Shown one piece after another: positions 1 to 5,640 of a stretch of 5,775 nt of DNA. The stretch is from Paracoccaceae bacterium (GTDB lineage Bacteria; Pseudomonadota; Alphaproteobacteria; Rhodobacterales; Rhodobacteraceae). The notes below the pieces were generated by a model, which was not told the DNA's origin, made no database searches, and worked only from the letters and a program-made list of their open reading frames with translations. Location of the stretch: assembly GCA_007119835.1 (NCBI GenBank), contig SKOX01000171.1, positions 1 through 5,775 of the forward strand, in the 5' to 3' direction. Position 1 is the stretch's first letter; each line of letters starts with the position of its first letter. Made by a program: the position numbers and the translations under genes.

Positions 1-1452
1 CTCGCGGCGATCGGACTGGGCCTCGCGGTTGCGTTCGGGAGCGCCGCTCCCGGCCACCCCCAGGACGTCACCACGCCCCAGACCCACCAGCCGCCGTCCT
101 TCGCCGACCTCGCCGAGCAGCTGAGCCCCGCCGTCGTCAACATCACCACGACGACGACCATGGCCCAGGTCCGGCGCGGGCCCCAGCCGATGGTGCCCGA
201 GGGCTCGCCCTTCGAGGACTTCTTCCGCGACTTCTTCGGCGACCGCGGGCCGGGGCAGGGGCCCTCGCCGCGCCAGCGGCGCTCGAACGCCCTCGGCTCG
301 GGCTTCATCATCTCGCCCGACGGCTACATCGTCACCAACAACCACGTCATCGAGGCCGCCGACGCCGTCCGGGTCGAGCTCTTCACCGGCGAGGAGCTCG
401 ACGCCCGCGTCATCGGCCGCGACCCGCGCACCGACATCGCGCTGCTCAAGGTCGAGCCCGACCGCACCCTGCCCTTCGTCACCTGGGGCAACTCCGACGG
501 CGCGCGGGTCGGCGACTGGGTGATCGCGATCGGCAACCCGCTCGGCCAGGGCTTCTCGGTCTCCGCCGGCATCATCTCGGCGCGGAACCGCACGCTGCAG
601 GGCTCCTACGACGACTTCATCCAGACCGACGCCGCGATCAACCGCGGCAACTCCGGCGGCCCGCTGTTCAACATGGAGGGTGAGGTGATCGGGGTGAACA
701 CCGCCATCCTGTCGCCGACGGGGGGCTCGATCGGCATCGGCTTCGCCATGTCGTCGGCCGTGGCAGGCCGCATCGTCGACCAGCTCCAGCAGTACGGCGA
801 GACCCGTCGCGGCTGGCTCGGCGTGCGCATCCAGAACGTCGACCCCGACATCGCCGAGTCGCTCGGCCTCGACGCGGTGGTGGGCGCGCTCGTCACCGAC
901 GTGCCCGAAGGCCCCGCCGCGGAGGCCGGGATGCGCGCCGGCGACGTCATCCTCGAGTTCGACGGCCGCCAGATCCCCGACACGCGCGTCCTCGTCCGCG
1001 TCGTTGCCGACACCGAGGTCGGCCGCACGGTCGAGGTTGTCGTCTTCCGCGACGGCGAGCGGCAGACCCTCGATGTGGACGTCGGCCGCCTCGAGGAGGC
1101 GACGCTCGTCGCAGCCCCCGGCATCGTCGAGCCCGATCCGCCGGCCCCGCGCGAGGAGAGCCTGCTCGGCATGACGCTCTCGTCGGTCAACGACAGCCAC
1201 CGCGAACGTTTCGCCCTCAGCCAGGACACCCGCGGCGTCATCGTGCTCGAGATCGACGAGATGTCGGACGCCTACGACAAGGGGATGCGCGAGGGCGACG
1301 TCATCACCGAGGTCGGCCAGCAGGCGGTCTTCGAGCCCCGCGACGTCCGCGGCCGCGTCGAGGCCGCCGAGGAGGCGGGCCGCAACTCGGTGCTCCTGCT
1401 GGTGCGCCGCGACGGCCAGCCGCGCTTCGTGGCGCTCAGCCTGTCGAGCTGA
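1..1452 (+). CDS. degP: Do/DegP-family periplasmic serine protease, 5' end cut by window
   Basis: Trypsin-like HtrA protease/chaperone that degrades or refolds damaged envelope proteins in the periplasm. The reading frame is open from base 1, so the start codon lies upstream; 483 residues are visible. The first ~20 residues are a hydrophobic Ala/Leu/Gly stretch, as in the core of a signal peptide, followed by the family's mature N-terminal motif (FADLAEQLSPAVVNI). The internal ATG at 160 is therefore not the start. The catalytic triad is complete: His115 in TNNHVIE, Asp145 in RTDIALLK and Ser218 in GNSGGPL. A short acidic/aromatic linker (EDFFRDFFGD) precedes the protease core. PDZ1 begins at GWLGV (residue 271) and runs to about 368; PDZ2 runs from about 388 to the C-terminus. 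Two PDZ domains and this length fit DegP/DegQ rather than single-PDZ DegS. A hairpin follows the stop, and the next gene is convergent. DegP versus DegQ cannot be separated from sequence alone. Confidence 0.95.
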   Translation, partial: LAAIGLGLAVAFGSAAPGHPQDVTTPQTHQPPSFADLAEQLSPAVVNITTTTTMAQVRRGPQPMVPEGSPFEDFFRDFFGDRGPGQGPSPRQRRSNALGSGFIISPDGYIVTNNHVIEAADAVRVELFTGEELDARVIGRDPRTDIALLKVEPDRTLPFVTWGNSDGARVGDWVIAIGNPLGQGFSVSAGIISARNRTLQGSYDDFIQTDAAINRGNSGGPLFNMEGEVIGVNTAILSPTGGSIGIGFAMSSAVAGRIVDQLQQYGETRRGWLGVRIQNVDPDIAESLGLDAVVGALVTDVPEGPAAEAGMRAGDVILEFDGRQIPDTRVLVRVVADTEVGRTVEVVVFRDGERQTLDVDVGRLEEATLVAAPGIVEPDPPAPREESLLGMTLSSVNDSHRERFALSQDTRGVIVLEIDEMSDAYDKGMREGDVITEVGQQAVFEPRDVRGRVEAAEEAGRNSVLLLVRRDGQPRFVALSLSS

Positions 1453-1942
1453 CGGCCGGTCGCGCCCGCCGGTCGGGCGCGGCCGATCCCCGGCGGGAGC
1501 CCTGCAGGTGGGGTTCCCGTGCCGGGGCGAGGTCGAGCGGCTCCGGTCCGGCCGCGATCCCGTCCATCGCGACGATCCGGTCGAGGAGCGGCGAGATGTC
1601 CTCGATCTGCTCCGCGACGACGTGGACGACGTCGCCTTCGCGCTGCAGCCTGCCGGTGACCTTGAGGCACCGCCCGGCGATCACCGCCCGCCGGAAGCGC
1701 TCGTAGATCTTCGCCCACACCACGATGTTGGCCGTGCCGGTCTCGTCCTCGAGGGTGAGGAAGATCACCCCCTTCGCCGTCCCCGGCCGCTGCCGGCAGA
1801 GCACGATGCCTGCCACCGCCACCCGCGCCCCCGACGGCGGCAGGTCGAGCTGCTCCGCGGTCAGGCAGGCGGGCGGGGGCGGCCACGGCGGCTGCGCCGC
1901 CGATCGACCAGGGGAGCGGGACGGGGGCGTGGCGGCTGGCAT
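1436..1942 (-). CDS. Stand-alone DnaE2-type C-terminal OB-fold protein, SOS-controlled (orphan domain)
   Basis: Encodes 168 residues if begun at the ATG at 1942. Residues ~26-122 match the C-terminal nucleic-acid-binding OB-fold of DnaE2, the error-prone PolIII alpha paralogue used in SOS translesion synthesis with ImuA and ImuB. Diagnostic strings are VAVAGIVLCRQRPGTAKG (residues 41-58), LEDETGTANIVVW (64-76) and GRLQREGDVVHVVAEQIED (97-115). All polymerase parts (PHP, palm, fingers) are absent; full DnaE2 is roughly 1,000 residues. The first ~25 residues are Pro/Ser/Ala-rich with no recognisable domain, and the last ~40 are low-complexity and charged, unlike the usual DnaE2 end. The frame is intact with GC-rich third positions, which argues that it is still expressed. 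The start was chosen because a LexA box and -10 element end one base before this ATG; an ATG at 1960 would put the operator inside the coding region. The 3' end overlaps degP by 17 bases, tail to tail. It is either a real small SOS protein or a deletion scar of an imuA-imuB-dnaE2 cassette. Confidence 0.72.
   Translation of the reverse strand: MPAATPPSRSPGRSAAQPPWPPPPACLTAEQLDLPPSGARVAVAGIVLCRQRPGTAKGVIFLTLEDETGTANIVVWAKIYERFRRAVIAGRCLKVTGRLQREGDVVHVVAEQIEDISPLLDRIVAMDGIAAGPEPLDLAPAREPHLQGSRRGSAAPDRRARPAVSSTG
1457..1485 (+). terminator. GC-rich hairpin just after degP
   Basis: An inverted repeat begins 5 bases after the degP stop. The core is CGCGCCCG (1461-1468) pairing with CGGGCGCG (1474-1481) around a 5-base loop, extended outward by one G-U pair and three more pairs to 1457 and 1485. 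No T-run follows on either strand, so it is not a textbook intrinsic terminator. Its position at the end of a convergent gene pair fits a transcription-ending or mRNA 3'-protecting hairpin. It also lies inside the 3' coding end of the convergent OB-fold gene. Confidence 0.45.
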
Positions 1943-1943
1943 T

Positions 1944-1958
1944 GAACAAATATAGAAC
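1944..1958 (-). promoter_or_regulatory. LexA operator (SOS box), alphaproteobacterial type
   Basis: On the minus strand the sequence is GTTCTATATTTGTTC, a perfect GTTC-N7-GTTC direct repeat, the known LexA recognition motif of Alphaproteobacteria. The AT-rich 7-base spacer is typical and stands out in this GC-rich region. It lies one base upstream of the ATG of the DnaE2-type OB-fold gene and covers the predicted -10 element, so bound LexA should block transcription until RecA-stimulated LexA cleavage after DNA damage. In this bacterial group such boxes classically drive imuA-imuB-dnaE2, the same pathway the downstream domain comes from. That agreement makes a chance match unlikely. Confidence 0.82.
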
Positions 1959-1978
1959 ATTGCTGCGCCGCCCCGCAA
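1949..1978 (-). promoter_or_regulatory. Predicted sigma-70 promoter overlapping the LexA box
   Basis: On the minus strand, TTGCGG (1978-1973) could be the -35 element and TATATT (1954-1949) the -10, separated by 18 bases. TATATT is inside the LexA box. Transcription starting 6-8 bases after the -10 would fall at about 1942, the A of the ATG of the OB-fold gene. That leaves no room for a ribosome binding site and implies a leaderless mRNA. The elements are seen directly; the start site and leaderless mode are inferred from spacing. Confidence 0.45.
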
Positions 1979-2076
1979 CCCGGGCCTCGCAGGCGGTTCC
2001 CGTCGGTCGAGGAGCAGGACAGGCGCGGCCGGAGCGTTCGCCCAATGCCCCCGAGGCTCGAGCCGGCAGCCCGACC

Positions 2077-2205
2077 TCAGAGCGTGCCGAACGCCATCTT
2101 GCGCGCGATGTGGTCGGCCTGCCGCAGCGCCAGCGCCACGATCGCCAGTGTCGGGTTGCACGACGCGCCGGTGGCAAACTGGCAGCCGAGCCGCCGGCCC
2201 GCGCG
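2077..2205 (-). pseudogene. 3' relic of a GMC-family oxidoreductase gene
   Basis: The minus frame ending at the TGA at 2079-2077 encodes FATGASCNPTLAIVALALRQ followed by ADHIARKMAFGTL. This matches the C-terminal end of glucose-methanol-choline (GMC) flavoprotein oxidoreductases, where a TGA(S/A)xNPTLTIxALALR-ADHI stretch lies at the FAD site. The Asn of NP corresponds to the second catalytic residue in choline-oxidase-like members. Only ~35 residues are recognisable: a TGA at 2208-2206 closes the frame upstream, and no other GMC sequence appears in any frame. A complete member is about 500-550 residues, so over 90% is missing, including the N-terminal FAD-binding motif. There is no start codon or ribosome binding site. 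It was probably left by a deletion or by arrival of the neighbouring DNA. Confidence 0.65.
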
Positions 2206-2281
2206 TCAAGATCGGCGACGGCTGCCTGACATGCGCCCCACCCGTGGTTTCCCAGCCTCGGGTGCAACGCAAGATGCGGGA

Positions 2282-2311
2282 CGGCGTTTTCGCCGCCCCC
2301 TGTGCGGCGGC
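2282..2311 (-). terminator. Possible hairpin terminator of gloA
   Basis: Two overlapping stem-loops lie just past the gloA stop. GCCGCC/GGCGGC arms (2292-2297 with 2306-2311) enclose an 8-base loop, and CGGCG/CGCCG arms (2282-2286 with 2291-2295) enclose a TTTT loop. They share bases and cannot both form fully. On the minus strand the first stem is followed by GAAAAC rather than a U-run, so support for intrinsic termination is modest and rests mainly on position, one base beyond the coding sequence. Confidence 0.35.
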
Positions 2312-2312
2312 C

Positions 2313-2708
2313 TCAGCGGTAGCGGCCGTGGCGTTGGAGCACCTCGATCTGGTAGCCGTCGGGGTCCTGGACGAAGAAGAACTTCGCGAGCAGCGTGCCG
2401 TCGCGCATGAACTCCTTGATGTCGCGCGGCTGCAGGCCGGCCTCCCGGAACCGCGCATGCTCGGCTTCCAGGTCGTCGACGGCAACGGCGAGGTGACCGT
2501 ATCCCTTGCCCAGGTCGTAGGGCTCGGTCGTTCCCTTGTTGATCGTGAGCTCGAGCTCGAAATCCGACTCCGCGTCCCGGAGATAGACCAGCGTGAAGCT
2601 GTCGAAATCGAAGCGGTCCGCCACGTCGAAGCCGAAGGCCGTCTTGTAGAACGCGACCGAGCGCTCCTCGTCGAGCACGCGAATCATGGAATGAATGACT
2701 TTCGCCAA
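2313..2708 (-). CDS. gloA: Glyoxalase I (lactoylglutathione lyase), TTG start
   Basis: Cytosolic metalloenzyme that isomerises the hemithioacetal of methylglyoxal and glutathione to S-lactoylglutathione, the first step of methylglyoxal detoxification. The 131-residue product is one vicinal-oxygen-chelate unit (two beta-alpha-beta-beta-beta modules), the usual bacterial GloA size. All four metal ligands are present at the expected spacing: His6 (VIHSMIRV), Glu53 (ELELTINKG), His72 (GYGHLAVAV) and Glu122 (DGYQIEVLQRHG). The ligand set and short length suggest the Ni/Co-type bacterial class. The start is TTG: an AGGAGG motif sits 8 bases upstream, and conserved sequence begins exactly at AKVIHSMIRVLD. 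The ATG two codons after the conserved His would remove a metal ligand, and an upstream in-frame extension would run through the ribosome binding site. The gene appears monocistronic, with its own candidate promoter region and inverted repeats upstream. It looks intact and functional although both neighbours are gene relics. Confidence 0.95.
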   Translation of the reverse strand: MAKVIHSMIRVLDEERSVAFYKTAFGFDVADRFDFDSFTLVYLRDAESDFELELTINKGTTEPYDLGKGYGHLAVAVDDLEAEHARFREAGLQPRDIKEFMRDGTLLAKFFFVQDPDGYQIEVLQRHGRYR

Positions 2709-2716
2709 CGTGACGT

Positions 2717-2722
2717 CCTCCT
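2717..2722 (-). promoter_or_regulatory. Ribosome binding site deciding the TTG start of gloA
   Basis: A perfect AGGAGG on the minus strand lies 8 bases before the TTG codon at 2708-2706. No ATG or GTG in frame is within reach of it, so it fixes the non-ATG start. Confidence 0.85.
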
Positions 2723-2742
2723 CATGGTCTTGTCCGGCCGGC

Positions 2743-2768
2743 ATTCTACCGCAGATCGATGCTGCGGT
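2743..2768 (-). promoter_or_regulatory. Candidate -10 element and adjoining dyad upstream of gloA
   Basis: TAGAAT on the minus strand (2748-2743) is a good -10 match; a start near 2736 would give a leader of about 28 bases containing the AGGAGG. No strong -35 lies at 16-18 bases; TTGCCA (2776-2771) is 22 bases away, which is too far for ordinary sigma-70. Between them is a perfect 7-base inverted repeat, ACCGCAG (2748-2754) and CTGCGGT (2762-2768), with a 7-base spacer. A dyad between promoter elements could be an operator. The regulator is unknown, and the promoter call is tentative. Confidence 0.35.
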
Positions 2769-2801
2769 GGTGGCAACGGAATACCACATAAGCAACTGCG
2801 A

Positions 2802-2815
2802 CCTTCGTTCGAAGG
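2802..2815. repeat. Short palindrome upstream of gloA
   Basis: CCTTCG and CGAAGG form 6-base arms around a TT centre, about 95 bases upstream of the gloA start. The symmetry and position between genes fit a dimeric regulator site, but no cognate regulator is visible in the window and chance cannot be excluded. Confidence 0.3.
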
Positions 2816-2904
2816 CGCTCTGATTTCGTGAATTATCTCGCGTAACGTTCTGTCTTCCAGTGCTCTTTTTCCGGTCGACCCATCGTTGCCTTTCCATCGC
2901 CGTC

Positions 2905-3386
2905 AGGCGCCTTCTTGTGGGCGTCGAGGAACAGTTCGACGAACAGCTTCTCGATGGCGCCCGCGTCGTGGCCGATGCGCCGGCAGCGGTCCGGCCCCGT
3001 GGGCGCATGCTCCAGCCGGTTCAACGTGCTCTTGCCCGCGAGCGGCGCCAGCCCCGGGCGGCGCGCCTCGATCCGGCCGAGCGCAGCACGAAGGGCGCTG
3101 TCGCGGCGCGAGGCGCGTCATGGTCGACGAGATCCTCGTAGCCGAGCGCAATGCCGAACACGCGCTGGCCGACCAGCGTCGCCACATCGTGGGTGATCCG
3201 CCCCGGCATCCGGCCGTCGCTGAAGCAGGCGGCGAAGCGGTCGACCAGACCGATGGCCCTGTCGGTGGCGCCGAGCAGCAGCGCGCCTGCGTCCGAGGTG
3301 ATCGAACCGCCGCCGAAATCCGCCACAACGTCGCGCCCATCGACGCGTGCAAAGGTCATCGACTTCAGGCTACACTCTGTCGGCAT
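2905..3386 (-). pseudogene. IS1380-family transposase relic, frameshifted and truncated
   Basis: The frame from the ATG at 3386 encodes the N-terminal region of IS1380-family transposases: VVADFGGGSITSDAGALLLG, ATDRAIGLVDRFAACF, THDVATLVGQRVFGIALGYE and DLVDHD. After DHD (3119-3117) the homology shifts frame: RRDSALRAALGRIEARRPGL, then APLAGKSTLNRLEHAP and IEKLFVELFLDAHKKAP, is in another minus frame ending at about 2905. Eight bases (3116-3109) sit where two codons would be expected, a net +2 or -1 shift. The first frame stops at 3023-3021. Homology ends just before the family's LDLDATD segment, which carries the first catalytic Asp, so no DDE residue survives and roughly 300 C-terminal residues are missing. 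The remaining codons down to the TAA at 2833 resemble nothing I know. I could not find terminal inverted repeats or a target duplication. A TATGAT at 3431-3426 could be a relic of its promoter; the rest of 3387-3575 shows no gene. Confidence 0.88.
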
Positions 3387-3547
3387 CGGGGGCTTCCGGC
3401 GGTTTGGCGCAAGTGTCTGTTTGCAATCATACTTTGCCGATCAGCGGCCCGATGCGCCAGCCCCTCGTGAGAGATGCGGGCTAGGCCCCTTGCCGCCGCA
3501 TGAACGCGCAGGACGTGCCCGCTGCCACGCTCCCAAGGCCTGCGCGA

Positions 3548-3580
3548 GGTGAGCGCCCGGCGCAGCGGGCCCGCCTCACC
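3548..3580 (-). terminator. Hairpin at the end of the HerA-like ATPase gene
   Basis: Outer arms GGTGAG (3548-3553) and CTCACC (3575-3580), and inner arms GCCCG (3555-3559) and CGGGC (3566-3570), form a stem with an asymmetric internal loop. The outer arm contains the stop codon of the ATPase gene. No U-run follows, so it may be a factor-independent terminator of the GC-rich type or only an mRNA-end hairpin. Confidence 0.3.
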
Positions 3581-5081
3581 GGCCGCGGAACAGGCTTCCC
3601 AGCACGCCGCGCACCAGCCGCTGGCCCTCGCGCGTTCCGAGCTGCTTGACCACCGTACGCGCCAGTTCTTCGCCGAGCGACGCTTTCGCGCGAGCCGGCC
3701 GCTGCGGCTCGTAGCGGCGGCCCGTTCCCGGCTGGGGCGCGGGCGCCGTCACCTCCGCCCGCGCCGCCTCCCGCGCCGCGGCCTCGGCACGCTCGGTGAG
3801 GATCTCATGCGCCGACCAGCTGTCAACGGCCTGCTCGTAGTGCCCGGCAACCGGTGAGCCCGCGACCGCGGCTCGACGCTCCGCCGGATCGAGCGGCCCC
3901 ATCCGGGACGCGGGCGGCCTGATCAACGTCCGCTCCACCATGCCCGGCACGCCCTTCGCCTCGAGAAGCGACGTCACGGCCTCGCCGGTGCCGACTTCGC
4001 GGATCGCCGTCTCGGTGTCGAAGCGCGGGTTCGGCCGGAACGTCCCCGCCGCCTGCCGCAGCGCCTTCGCCTCCCGCGGCGTATAGGCCCGGAGCGCGTG
4101 CTGGATCCGGTTGCCGAGCTGACCAAGCACCTCGGGCGGAACGTCGTCCGGATTCTGGGTGACGAACCAGACCCCCACCCCCTTCGAGCGGATCAGGCGC
4201 ACCACCAGCGCGACCTTCTCCACCAGCGCCTTCGGCGCGCCCTTGAACAGCAGGTGCGCCTCGTCGAAGAAGAACACGAAGACCGGCCGCTCCGGATCAC
4301 CCACCTCCGGAAGCTGCTCGAAGAGCTCCGACAGGAGCCAGAGCAGGAACATCGCGTAGAGCCGCGGCGCCTGCATCAGTCGGTCGGCCATCAGCACGTT
4401 GACCCGGCCGCGCCCGCCCTCCGTCGCGATCATGTCCGCGAGGCGCAGCGCCGGCTCGCCGAGAAACCCTGTCGCGCCCTGGTTCTCCAGGATCAGCAGC
4501 TGGCGCTGGATCGCCCCGACCGTCTGCGGCGCCACAGTGCCGTAGGTCCGGCCGATCTCCGCGGCATTCTCGCCGATGAAGGCCAGCATCGCCCGGAGGT
4601 CCTTGAGGTCGAGAAGCGCCAGCCCCTGCTCGTCGGCGATCCGGAAGGCGATGTTCATCACGCCCTCCTGCGCCTCCGAGAGCTCCATGAGCCGGGACAG
4701 CAACAGCGGCCCCATGTCGGCCACCGTCGCCCGCACGGGATGGCCCTGTTCGCCGAAGAGGTCCCAGAACACGACCGGTGCCGCGCGATATTCCAGCGTC
4801 ACCCCGATCGTCTCCGCCCGCCTGACGAGGGCCGCATGCCCCGTCCCGCCCGGGTCCCCCGGCTGCGCGAGCCCCGACAGGTCCCCCTTCACGTCCGCCG
4901 CGAAGCAGGGCACGCCCGCCGCCGACAGTTCCTCGGCCAGAACCTGGAGCGTCACGGTCTTGCCCGTGCCGGTCGCGCCTGTGATCAGCCCGTGCCGGTT
5001 GCCATAGCGCAGAAGCAGCTTCTGCGCGTCCCGCGCAGTTTCTCCGCCTCCACCGATGACGATAGCCGCGTCGTCGCCCAT
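3576..5081 (-). CDS. HerA-like ATPase of the DUF853 (YjgR) family
   Basis: 501-residue P-loop NTPase of the HerA/FtsK superfamily, close to the ~500 residues of E. coli YjgR. Its biological role is not established; relatives in the HerA superfamily are DNA translocases. An N-terminal strand (AAIVIGGGG) leads into Walker A GATGTGKT (residues 35-42). This is followed by the family string [20 protein letters not shown]. Walker B is [13 protein letters not shown] with Asp273 and Glu274. The sensor-like motif [12 protein letters not shown] has Gln309 and is followed by [19 protein letters not shown]. The C-terminal ~90 residues are an Ala/Arg/Glu-rich, probably helical linker ending in the family's [15 protein letters not shown] tail. 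No signal peptide or membrane span is seen, so it should be cytosolic. The ATG at 5081 was chosen because conserved sequence begins there; only a weak GGA precedes it. The frame stays open to 5321, but that extension is Arg/Ser-rich and non-conserved. It is a single gene, divergent from the HdeD-like gene across a 559-base spacer. Confidence 0.92.
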   Translation of the reverse strand: MGDDAAIVIGGGGETARDAQKLLLRYGNRHGLITGATGTGKTVTLQVLAEELSAAGVPCFAADVKGDLSGLAQPGDPGGTGHAALVRRAETIGVTLEYRAAPVVFWDLFGEQGHPVRATVADMGPLLLSRLMELSEAQEGVMNIAFRIADEQGLALLDLKDLRAMLAFIGENAAEIGRTYGTVAPQTVGAIQRQLLILENQGATGFLGEPALRLADMIATEGGRGRVNVLMADRLMQAPRLYAMFLLWLLSELFEQLPEVGDPERPVFVFFFDEAHLLFKGAPKALVEKVALVVRLIRSKGVGVWFVTQNPDDVPPEVLGQLGNRIQHALRAYTPREAKALRQAAGTFRPNPRFDTETAIREVGTGEAVTSLLEAKGVPGMVERTLIRPPASRMGPLDPAERRAAVAGSPVAGHYEQAVDSWSAHEILTERAEAAAREAARAEVTAPAPQPGTGRRYEPQRPARAKASLGEELARTVVKQLGTREGQRLVRGVLGSLFRGR

Positions 5082-5640
5082 TCTTGATCCGTTGCCATCC
5101 GTCAACTGCCTCAGTCTCGCCCGCCCGGGCTTCGACACGCAATCACAATCGTCGCCGCGGTGACGGGCCCGGTGGCCGGAGTTCCGGCGAACGGCGAACG
5201 ACCTGTCACTGCGCCGGCTGCCGACCACCAGCCCAGAGGCCCGTGCCGTGCGTCTCACGCTCGCGCGGGTCTGGTGACATGTGGAGGTGGCCTCCCCTGG
5301 TGCACTGGACCTGCTGGACATCGAGAGCCGACCATTCGAGCAAGGCCCTTGGGCGGGCGCCTCTGCGTCCTTTCGATCTCGGAAGCCGGCGCGCGGATCG
5401 TTTCCTCGGGGACGATCTGTGCGGCTCCGGTCTGCCAGGAAGAGAGGAGTGGCGTCGGCGGACGTCGCATTTCGAGCGGCCTGTCTAGGTCCTTGGTCCG
5501 ACTATCGCCGCCACTCCCGGAGTGTCAGTCTCGGACACGCATCGCGGCTCTGCACCCCGGGAGGAGGCGCATTTCCTGCCGCGACGCCATCCGGTGTCGC
5601 CGCAGCGACGACTTAACGGCTCGGATCGAAGGAACAGCCC
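5082..5640. other. 559-base intergenic spacer between divergent genes
   Basis: No protein in any frame resembles a known family, and I see no tRNA, rRNA or repeat array. Open frames on both strands have Arg/Ser/Pro-rich translations typical of non-coding GC-rich DNA. It should hold the promoters of both flanking genes, although I could not find a convincing -35/-10 pair for either. One palindrome stands out, CACTCC-C-GGAGTG at 5512-5524, followed at once by a weaker GTGTC/GACAC repeat (5522-5526 and 5534-5538). An unrecognised small RNA or regulator site is possible. Confidence 0.5.
5512..5524. repeat. 13-base palindrome in the spacer before the HdeD-like gene
   Basis: CACTCC and GGAGTG arms flank a single central C, about 117 bases before the GTG start at 5641. 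It may be a dimeric repressor site or a small hairpin; the sequence shows no more than the symmetry. Confidence 0.25.

Larger units (their letters stand above)
1959..2312. other. 354-base stretch without an intact gene
   Basis: This stretch separates the SOS-type promoter from the end of gloA. It holds the upstream promoter half of the OB-fold gene (to 1978), a GMC oxidoreductase 3' relic (2077-2205) and hairpins near 2282-2311. No conserved protein is recognisable in any frame of 1979-2076 or 2206-2281; long open frames here are the normal by-product of high GC. It reads as degraded DNA between rearrangement joints. Confidence 0.5.

Noticed and set aside
606..1241. Long open frame on the minus strand inside degP
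   Set aside because: It is antisense to a clearly conserved protease; its Ser/Arg/Thr-rich translation matches no family and is the usual shadow of GC-rich codons.
1508..1945. Plus-strand open frame over the OB-fold gene
   Set aside because: The translation is Arg/Asp/Val-rich and unlike any family, while the minus frame carries exact DnaE2 OB-fold motifs.
1943..2485. In-frame upstream extension of the OB-fold gene
   Set aside because: The open frame runs through the LexA box, antisense-frame GMC relic and gloA, with no conserved residues; it is open only because of high GC.
2709..3008. Upstream extension of gloA in the same frame
   Set aside because: It crosses the AGGAGG site, the candidate promoter and the transposase relic, and is not part of the glyoxalase fold.
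3387..3575. CRISPR, tRNA or attachment site beside the IS relic
   Set aside because: No direct repeats, cloverleaf or terminal inverted repeat could be identified by eye in this stretch or elsewhere in the window.
4098..5087. 329-codon plus-strand open frame
   Set aside because: It is antisense to the HerA-like ATPase, whose Walker motifs are complete; the His/Arg/Leu-rich translation is a shadow.
5082..5321. N-terminal extension of the HerA-like ATPase
   Set aside because: It is Arg/Ser-rich and unlike the family's N-terminus, and the ATG at 5081 gives the normal length.
5255..5616. Small open frames on both strands in the spacer
   Set aside because: No good ribosome binding site, no recognisable motif and opposite-strand overlap; composition fits non-coding DNA.
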